Of a stretch of 64,000 nucleotides of DNA, positions 56,794-64,000 are shown piece by piece. A program made the translations under genes and the position numbers. Origin of the DNA: Bromus sterilis (lineage: Eukaryota; Streptophyta; Magnoliopsida; Poales; Poaceae). The DNA lies in NCBI GenBank assembly GCA_950022295.1, contig OX465598.1:67006001-67070000 (forward strand), written 5' to 3'. The number at the start of each line of letters is the position of its first letter. Positions within the stretch are counted from its first letter, which is position 1. The notes under the pieces were generated by a model. The model saw only the letters and a program-made list of their open reading frames with translations. It was not told where the DNA came from and did not search any database.

Positions 56794-58677
56794 TTACTCC
56801 TCATTCTTGTTCTTCTTAGTCAGGTACTCCTTGGCGAAGCGCTTCCATGACAGATCCTCTCCAGTCTCGAAGGACATTCCCGTCTCTAGGATCCTGCACT
56901 CAGCACCTAAACCCATGCGCAGAAAATTTAGTTCATACTCACAGTTCTGGTTGTGCCGATCATAGATCTGTGATTGGAGCCCATAAAATTTTTCTTCTAG
57001 TGCGGACAAACTTGACCACATATCCTTCATCTCTTTCTTGTGGGAAGCCTCGATCTCGTTCATGATGTTGAAGTTAGCTTCAACACCGCGCTCCACCATC
57101 TTCTTGAACTTGAAGACCTCATGTTCCATCTCCTTCAGCCGCTCCTCGGTGCTCCCTTCCTTGACTGGTCCCTTCAGATCTTCCTTGTGGAGAACACCGT
57201 CCTCCACACGAAGGACCTGGGGGTGCTTCCTCACCTCAGCGAGGTAAGGGTTGATGACGTTGACGACGAACTTGTCCTTGGGGGAATGATGCCCCACAGG
57301 CGTAAGGGATCGAGATAGTCTTCGCGGGTAAGTTAACCCAATTTATTGATTCGACACACGGGGAGCCAAAGAGTATTTATAAGCTTTAACAGTTGAGTTG
57401 TCAATTCAACCGCACCTGAAATATACTTGCTTGCAACGATAGATAAGTAGTAACGATAATATGATAGTGATAGTGGCAACAACAAAAGTAACAACAATAG
57501 TAACGACTAATTACCAGCAGGATTGAAAGCACTGTAGGCTAGGGAGATGGATGGTTGGGCGCTGCATGGATGAGAGTAAACATATAATAGATTCTAACAC
57601 GGGGCAAGGCACACAGAAAAGCAATGATCATCTAGGCAAATATCAAACATTAGGCATGTATCCCGTAGGTAGTTGTGCGTGCTTGCAATAAGAACTTGCA
57701 CAACATCTTTTGTCCTACCATCCCGCTACGAATGGGGCCAAAAGGAAATTATGGAGATTAAGGTACTCCTGTCAAAGAGCAACAAAACAAAGAAATAAAC
57801 TCTATGGATACATGGAGTCCTCAAATTATGGACCGTCCCCTTTGGTGTCCCAAGCTGTCACCTTTGGGATCGCCGGTTCCGGACCATAATAGGTGCATAC
57901 AACTCATAGATAGGATCTAGAACACAAATATATTCATGAAAACACATAGGGTTCAGATCTGAAAACATGGCACTCGGGCCCAAAGTGACAAGCATTAAGA
58001 ACAACAAATTGTAGCAAAGATGATAAACACCAAAGTAGATGATAGGCAACATGCCCCCAACAATCTGACGAACTATTACATGATTAAACTCATCCAATCC
58101 CTACCATCCCCTTTGCCTACAGAAGGGAATTACTCACACATATGAAGAGAAGTCATGGAGGATGGATGGAGTGGTGATGGCGATGATGATGGCGACGATC
58201 TCCCCTCTTCGGAGGACAAATCAGTCTCCAGATTAGCCCTCCCGAAGAAGATTAGAGGGTGGCGGCGGCTCCGCGACGGAAACTGGGAAAACGACTTCTG
58301 TTCTGGGGTTTTCTCGTCACGGGGATAAATAGGAGTCTCGGTAGGGCACCAGAGGAGGGGAGAGCAGCCCAGGCAGCCAAAGGGCGCGGCCCCACCCCTG
58401 GCCGCGCTAGGGGGGCGCCTGGGGCCCCCAGGACTCCCCTCTGGTCCCACTTCTGGCATCTGGCTCCTTCGGGTGCGTGGATTTTCTGGTATTTTTCTGG
58501 GACGTCTAAAAATCCATTTTCCTGCGCACAAATAAACCAGACAGGCAGCTCTGCTGAAAACAACGTTAGTCCGGGTTAGTTTCGTCCAAATCATGCAAGA
58601 ATGAGGGCAAAACAATAGCAAAAGTGTTTGGAAAAGTAGATACGTTTGAGACGTATCAGGGAACTTGGGGAAGCCAT
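56794..58677 (-). pseudogene. Extra 3' ORF (about 168 aa) of a retrotransposon, split by a solo LTR
   Basis: Starts at ATG 58677, runs to 58659, is interrupted by the solo LTR 57287-58658, and resumes at 57281 in the same frame to the stop at 56794. The protein is charged and helical (KDKFVVNVINPYLAEVRKH, then a Glu/Lys/Met-rich coiled coil and LSWKRFAKEYL). It has no zinc knuckle and no known domain. It lies downstream of the pol end (59022), where Athila-type elements carry an env-like ORF, but I see no signal peptide or membrane helix in this part. Function unknown. Confidence 0.7.
57287..58658 (-). mobile_element. Solo LTR, 1372 bp, with TSD GGGAA
   Basis: Plus-strand ends TGATGCCCCACAGG and GAGACGTATCA; GGGAA on both sides (57282-57286, 58659-58663). 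Same family as 44292-45817. It interrupts the extra ORF. The usual terminal TGATAACC is here TGATGCCC. Confidence 0.9.
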
Positions 58678-59021
58678 GGCACCTAGACCTACTGAAATTT
58701 TTCCTGGCAGAAACAGACCGAGAAAGAAAACACGCGAAATCGAGAGATACGGTGCCGGGACTATCCAGGAAAATATATAGCAAAAATTTCCGCAACAGAA
58801 CGAAGGTTTCAAGCCTAGGTGGAGTCGGAGTCGGAGTCCAGGGCACCCAGGAGGGTGCCTGGCGTGGCCAGGAGGGGGGCGCGCCAGGAGGCCTTCTGGC
58901 CCCCCTGGAGCTCTTCTCCGGCTCCACTCGGGCTTGCAATTTTCCTAATTTTGCAAAAACTTTGAAAAGTAAACTTTTATTTACGTTCGCGATGTTTCCT
59001 TACCGTAATACATACCTTTTC
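58678..59021 (-). other. Spacer between pol end and extra ORF, probable intron
   Basis: On the minus strand a donor-like AAG|GTATGT lies just past the pol stop (about 59017) and an acceptor-like AATTTCAG lies about 20 bases before ATG 58677. Splicing could deliver the extra ORF; inference. The GC-rich middle has CCTGGCG repeats. Confidence 0.4.
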
Positions 59022-59206
59022 TTATTCTTCTCCTGCCGGAGTCTGAAACCTGGCTGCAACATGTTCTTCATGAGTTCTTGTATATATCATGTTCACATCC
59101 ACATTGATAGGATCACCTACCATGTAATGTTTGAGTCTTTGTCCATTCACAACTTGAGGTTCGGTGCCTTCTGTGAGGAACCGGAAGTAATTTCCAGACC
59201 CTCCTG
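59022..59206 (-). pseudogene. pol C-terminal end of the Athila/Tat-like element
   Basis: About 60 codons on the minus strand: FLTEGTEPQVVNGQRLKHYM and then VDVNMIYTRTHEEHVA to a stop at 59022-59024. VNGQRLKHY is the typical integrase/pol end of Athila and Tat gypsy elements. The rest of pol is separated by the element inserted at 59207 and lies beyond the window. Confidence 0.7.
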
Positions 59207-62200
59207 TGTTTAATCATCAAACCCAAGATCATTGTTGATAACATAGAGAAATGGTATCATTGCAGAGTACTTAAATTATTAGAAGCATCATAATCTGCCA
59301 TAAGGATTACATAACACAAATGTCTCATGGCATTTATTACAATCAGAAAAACATCGGAAACTTTATTGCGTAGCGACTCCATCTCAGCCACAGGAAAGTC
59401 GATGTAGTCCACGCGACCTCACTCCTCAGGATCATCATAATAGTCGTAGTCTGCGCCTTGATCTTCATATATCTCTGTATTAAAACAAAAGGATTGCCTT
59501 GAGTACATTTCGTACTCAACATGCCTCCCGGGAAAGGCCCTAATAACTACATGAGGCTTCAAAGGAAGGCTATATGGTTCATTTGCATAAAGCTAGTTTT
59601 GTTTGAAAAACTATATAGTTGGATTAGCGGTTTTAGACGAAAACAAGAATTTTCCAACACAACATTCATCAAGGTGAGGATCCTCGATCCACTCACATCC
59701 TTCATAGGTTCCAAGGATAGGGGCAAAGAGGGAATAAGCAAGACAGGTTCCCGTATGTCAAGAAAGATTCATGTGTCGTCCATGAGCGTGGACACGGCTA
59801 TTCGAATAGTTTTACACTCTGCAGAGGTTGTACCCTTTACCCACACGACACAATCTCGTCTTGTTGCCACCAGTGGCCGCTGGCGTAGTACACTATGTTG
59901 TATACCGGCAGGGAGATTGTGACGAGGTCTTTCATTAGACCCACCTTTACTATGACATGCCCACTAGGTTTCACAAGGTAGTAACCGCAGTTCACAGTCC
60001 CTACCCCCTTTTGTGCCGAGGTTCTCCTCGCAAGGCAGCTGTCCCATCTGCGGTACGGCGATGCTGATAATAAGGATGAACTAACTAATTAACCAAGCCA
60101 GTGCCCATATAGCATGTGGTTGTACGGTTGTGACAATCTTAGAATCCAAGACTTATTGGGCCTCATGCGGCACGGACGACGGATTGCCCCCTTCTCCTCA
60201 TGAAGGGCGACCAATCGCTCCTTCAATCCTTGATCCAGCTGTCGCCGCGCCAATATTTAGATGGTAAGTTTCACCCAGAGTAGAAGAGAGTAGAGGAAGT
60301 CAACAATGGCCAACCGGTCTAGCTTAGCAAGCTCAGTAACAAGTTTCAAGTGTTAATGATCCGAAGATCATTCAGATAAGCACCTATAGAATAATTAGCA
60401 TTTCTAAGCATTTCTACTCTACTAGATTACTATATAGTTCTACTCAGGTGTCAAGTACATAGGCGTCAAGCGGATAGGGTAATGTGTCAATCGACACGCT
60501 AGCTACGAGATAAAATAGCATGCATATAATGGTTATAAAATACAATGCATTTTTGTAAAACATAGGATAAACATGATCAAAGAGGGAGGCATGCCTTCGT
60601 TGTCGAGTACCACGTTACCGCCTTCTTCAAAGGCATAAACAAAATAAGTAAACGTGCAACAAAATCCAAATATCAACCACACGAAAATAACAATATAGGA
60701 AGGATGGATAGGAAGATTGGAATCAATATGGAGATTCAAAGGAGGTAACACGATTGAAGATGGGTAGAGGGATTCAATGAATCTGTTGGGTTTAGGTCTC
60801 TCGTGATTAAGCAAAACTTAGTCACCACAACTAACGTTCTCACCTTCCTAGCTAGATAAACTTAACAATGCCCTTATCTATATACCTCGGGCTATCTATA
60901 TAAAAAATACATATATAACAAACGATATTGTATGAACCTCAGAATAATATTCTAACATAAGCATTTGAACAACACACATAACATGACATGGTAAAATATT
61001 TAACCACAAATAAATATTTACATAACGTCTAAATATTTATAATGGTTAATAGCATCTAAAAATTGGTATAACACGTCAACATGGCATGAAAATATTTAAC
61101 CACAAATAAATATTTAGACAAAGTCTAAATATTTATAATGGTTAAAAGCATCAAACATGAAGCATCAACTATTGCATGCAACAAAAGTAACATAAAACCA
61201 ATCAAGCTATTCTAAAATCATAAGCTACAACTTCTTGCGAAAAAAGATACTAATATTGCTAAACCATATTGGGTTAAATCATTTGGCATAAAATAACATA
61301 AACGTGCAAGAAACAAGGATCAAAATATTCTAGGCATGGCATTGATATTTTATGTGGCATAAAATATTGAGTGACAAACAACAAGATATGTAACAATATA
61401 GCTAAGAAACAAGATAATCTCATATCAAACTAAACTAATGTATGAAAATTCCTATGCATGGAAAAATATCTACTTACACAAATACGTATGCATATAAACT
61501 GCATAAGAACAATACTCAACAACAACAAAAACAACATGCGTCTTCATTTAAATAAAAGCAAGACTATTTCTACAAATAAATTCTAAATCAATCCTAGAAT
61601 CAAAACTAAGTTCTAGAGCAACTCTTAGGCACGATTTAAATATGAATAGCACATAGGAAATAGTTTGCATGAAACAAATTGCACCAACATACAACATATA
61701 CATCCTAGCAAAACATACACGTACATGTCATAGACAATTTATAAAACTACAACAATTCTATCCCAAATTTCATAAAAAGCATCCTACGGTTTGCGTTAGG
61801 TTTAGGATCACCAGAGGCTTGATGAGGACAGAAAGGATGGAAAAAAACTCGAAGAAACTCGTGCGTTCGCCGGTCCGAACAGTTGCATCGGCATGAACTT
61901 GGGTGCACGCGGCCAACTTCGACGAATTGAAGAAATAACATGTCTAGGAGGTGGCCAGAGACTAGGGAATCTGATGGGCAAAAGGAATTGGACCGAAGAG
62001 CTTACTTATGGCGACGGTAGAAAGAACTAGATGGGGATGTGGTGTTTAGTGCGGGGAAGATTGAGAGTATTGTGAAAGAAATCAGTGGTTGTGAGGTTGG
62101 GGCTTTTATAGAGGGGTTCCTGGCGCACAAAAGGACGCGAACGGATCAACAAATAAGGCTCTGTGGAGAGAGATCAAGGGTCGTATGTCTCCATGAGGGC

Positions 62201-62901
62201 ATTAGTTCATCCGTTTCTCTCTGTGAGATTAAAACCATTAACCTCAAAATAAATCGTCTGAATGGATTCTTCGGTTAATGGAGAGTAATTCTCGTGTTTA
62301 AGTCGCAATGAATCGATCACTAAATTGGAAGAATGAGAGGAGAGAAGGATGACAGACATGAACACATATTTCTCTGTGTAACGTTCTGGGAGAGAAGAGG
62401 AAGAAGACGACCGAGCTCGCTCGCTGCCCCGCGCCTGGGCTGGCTGGTTGCTGGCTTGCTAGCGCCTGGGCCTTGGGCCGGTTAAGATTTGGACAGAAGA
62501 AGGAAAAAAAACCATACACAGGCTTGAACGTGACACACACTATGAGGTGCAATGTCCATTGTTATAAAAAAAATAATAAACAAAATGATGGCCACGGTGC
62601 ATGCATGGATGGAAGAATGTGTTAATGTATGCATGGCAAGATGTGCATACTTCTCAATGGCTCAAAGAGAAAAGAGAGATAGAGAATTAATATCCCAAAA
62701 TATTAATTAAACGATTTAATCAAAACAGGAGAATACGAGTAGAAGAAAATCCCAAAACAAACTTTTCAAAAGTTTGAGAAAAAAAATCTATGGAAGTAAC
62801 ATAGACGAAAGATTGAAATAAAATAATTCGAGAGACTAAAATTCATTCAAGAAAGTATGGAAATGTTTTAAAATCCCGAAAGAAAAATTCGGGATGTTAC
62901 A
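59207..62901 (-). repeat. 3' LTR of the second Tekay-like element, about 3.7 kb
   Basis: On the minus strand it starts TGTAACATCCCGAA; the other end is placed at TTAAACA (59207) because Athila/Tat-like coding resumes right after, which is less certain. TATAAAAG on the minus strand near 62102 is a good TATA box. It shares the block AAACTATTCGAATAGCCG with the LTR of the first element. Confidence 0.75.
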
Positions 62902-64000
62902 ACTCTACCCCACTTAAAATCCTCCATGAGATCGTTTTCACGCTCCCAAGTTGCTTCTTTCTCTGTGTGATTGCTCCACTGCACCTTGCAAAGTTTGATC
63001 ACCTTACTCCTAGTGGTTCGCAACTGCTCATCAAGAATCTTGATAGGATACTCTTCATATGTCAGATCATCCTTGACCTCTATGTTATCCATCGAAGTCT
63101 TCAGCACCTCTTCCTTAGGTTTCTTGAAACACTTCTTCAATTGTGACACATGAAATACATTGTGCACGTTTGACAACTTCTCTGGGAGTGCTAACTGATA
63201 ACCTACCTCTCCACGTCGAGCGGTAATCCCAAACGGTCCAATGTATCGTTGTGCTAGCTTACCCTTGATCCCAAAACGACGCATTCCACGTAGTGGAGAT
63301 ACTTTTAGGTACACATCATCTCCTATCCTGAATGATATGTCATGGCGACGTTTATCCGAATAGGCCTTCTTTCTAGACTGAGCTGCCTTCAACCTTTCTT
63401 GAATCATTTTTACTTGCTTGTCCGCCTCTTCCAATGTGTCAGGATCGAACACCTGATTTTCTCCTACTTCATTCCAATTCAGTGGTGTACGACACTTCTG
63501 CCCGTATAAAGCCTCAAATGGATCCATTTGTATACTTGCTTGATAGCTATTGTGATAAGAAAACTCAGCGTAAGGAAGACTCTTATCCCAACTGCGCTGA
63601 TAAGTCAAAGCACACGCTCAAAGCATGTCTTCAAGAATTTGGTTGACCCGCTCAGTCTGTCCATCAGTTTGTGGATGATAAGCTGTACTAAAATCCAACT
63701 GTGTTCCCAGAACCTCGTGTATTTTCTTCCAGAATCGTGACGTAAACTGAGTACCTCGATCTGACTCTATCCTCTTAGGAACTCCATGTGCACAAATGAT
63801 TCTTTCCATATATAACTCTGCTAGCTTCTCTCCACTATAGGTCGTCTTTACTGGAATGAAATGAGCTGACTTGGTCAATCTGTCCACTATGACCCAAATA
63901 GAATCAAATCCCGAAGATGTCCTCGGAAGGCCCGTGATAAAATCCATTCCAATTTCTTCCCATTTCCACACCGGAATTTTGAGTGGTTGCAGTAGACCTG
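62868..64000 (-). pseudogene. gypsy integrase and chromodomain-like tail, one nonsense codon, partial
   Basis: One minus-strand frame from the window end to the stop at 62868, which lies inside the LTR. Integrase core residues are all present: GMDFITGLP, ESDRGTQFTSRFW and DGQTERVNQ. Then the GPY/F-like GKLAQRYIGPFGI and a chromodomain-like end with KVQWSNHTEKEATWERE. A TGA at 63618-63620 sits where a related element has an Arg codon, consistent with CpG decay of CGA. Otherwise unbroken. Confidence 0.9.
62902..62920 (-). other. Polypurine tract, minus strand
   Basis: TTTAAGTGGGGTAGAGT on the minus strand directly before TGTAACATC. Confidence 0.8.

Larger units (their letters stand above)
59207..64000 (-). 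mobile_element. Second Tekay-like gypsy element, minus orientation, partial
   Basis: A 3' LTR (59207-62901), a polypurine tract and the pol end are present; the rest lies beyond the window. The pol is about as close to that of the first element as expected for two families of one lineage. Inserted in the Athila/Tat-like pol. Confidence 0.88.

Noticed and set aside
58130..58939. 269-codon minus-strand ORF
   Set aside because: Runs across the border of the solo LTR and its flank, so it is a chance fusion of unrelated sequence.

Overview
This window is plant nuclear DNA, almost certainly from a large-genome Triticeae grass (wheat, Aegilops, rye or barley relative). Evidence for this: Stowaway MITEs with the CTCCCTCCGTTC end, two families of CACTA transposons with long arrays of subterminal repeats, LTR retrotransposons nested inside one another, and an Xa21-type LRR receptor kinase on a short island between the repeats. 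I estimate that well over 80% of the window is transposable elements. The species is an inference; no family was checked against a database.

Layout. (1) 1-10126: a young Ty3/gypsy element of the Tekay/Del chromovirus type with 3.5 kb LTRs. It lacks only the start of its 5' LTR, and its polyprotein frame is intact apart from three nonsense codons. (2) 10127-16150: the only host-gene island. It holds an LRR receptor kinase on the minus strand that lacks its N-terminus, a Tourist-like MITE just past its stop, and a four-element MITE nest upstream. (3) 16151-28988: a complete 12.8 kb CACTA transposon with TSD CTC. It carries two decayed genes (TNP2-like transposase, and a Transposase_24/Ulp1-like second gene) plus a small intact ORF with an RNase H1-type hybrid-binding domain and a membrane segment. 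A 1.46 kb non-autonomous CACTA (TSD TTA), which itself contains a 5S rRNA-derived fragment, sits in the leader of the first gene. (4) 28989-34779: a 1.3 kb TIR element carrying an AP2/ERF-like pseudogene, a Stowaway MITE, a small proline-rich ORF with TATA box and AATAAA, and unrecognised sequence. (5) 34780-43114: a solo LTR, a 5'-truncated Ty1/copia element, and the 3' half of a second, different CACTA whose Ulp1-like protease residues are still readable.

(6) 43191-64000: a nest of LTR retrotransposons. From 44292 on, all are in the minus orientation, each interrupted by the next: an unclassified element (LTR 44292-45817), then a Tat-lineage-like element (LTR 47900-48346) with a multi-exon antisense gene on the plus strand, then an Athila/Tat-like element (LTR 53673-55185) whose extra 3' ORF is split by a solo LTR with a perfect TSD, then a second Tekay-like gypsy that runs off the window end.

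How it works together: apart from the receptor kinase and possibly the small proline-rich ORF, the genes here serve transposition, and almost all are broken. The order of insertions can be read from the boundaries and target-site duplications. The most unusual items are the 5S-derived Pol III control region inside a CACTA, the homologous leaders of the two CACTA genes (suggesting duplication of a promoter/leader module), the intact hybrid-binding/membrane ORF, and the spliced antisense gene whose introns contain copies of the polypurine-tract motif.
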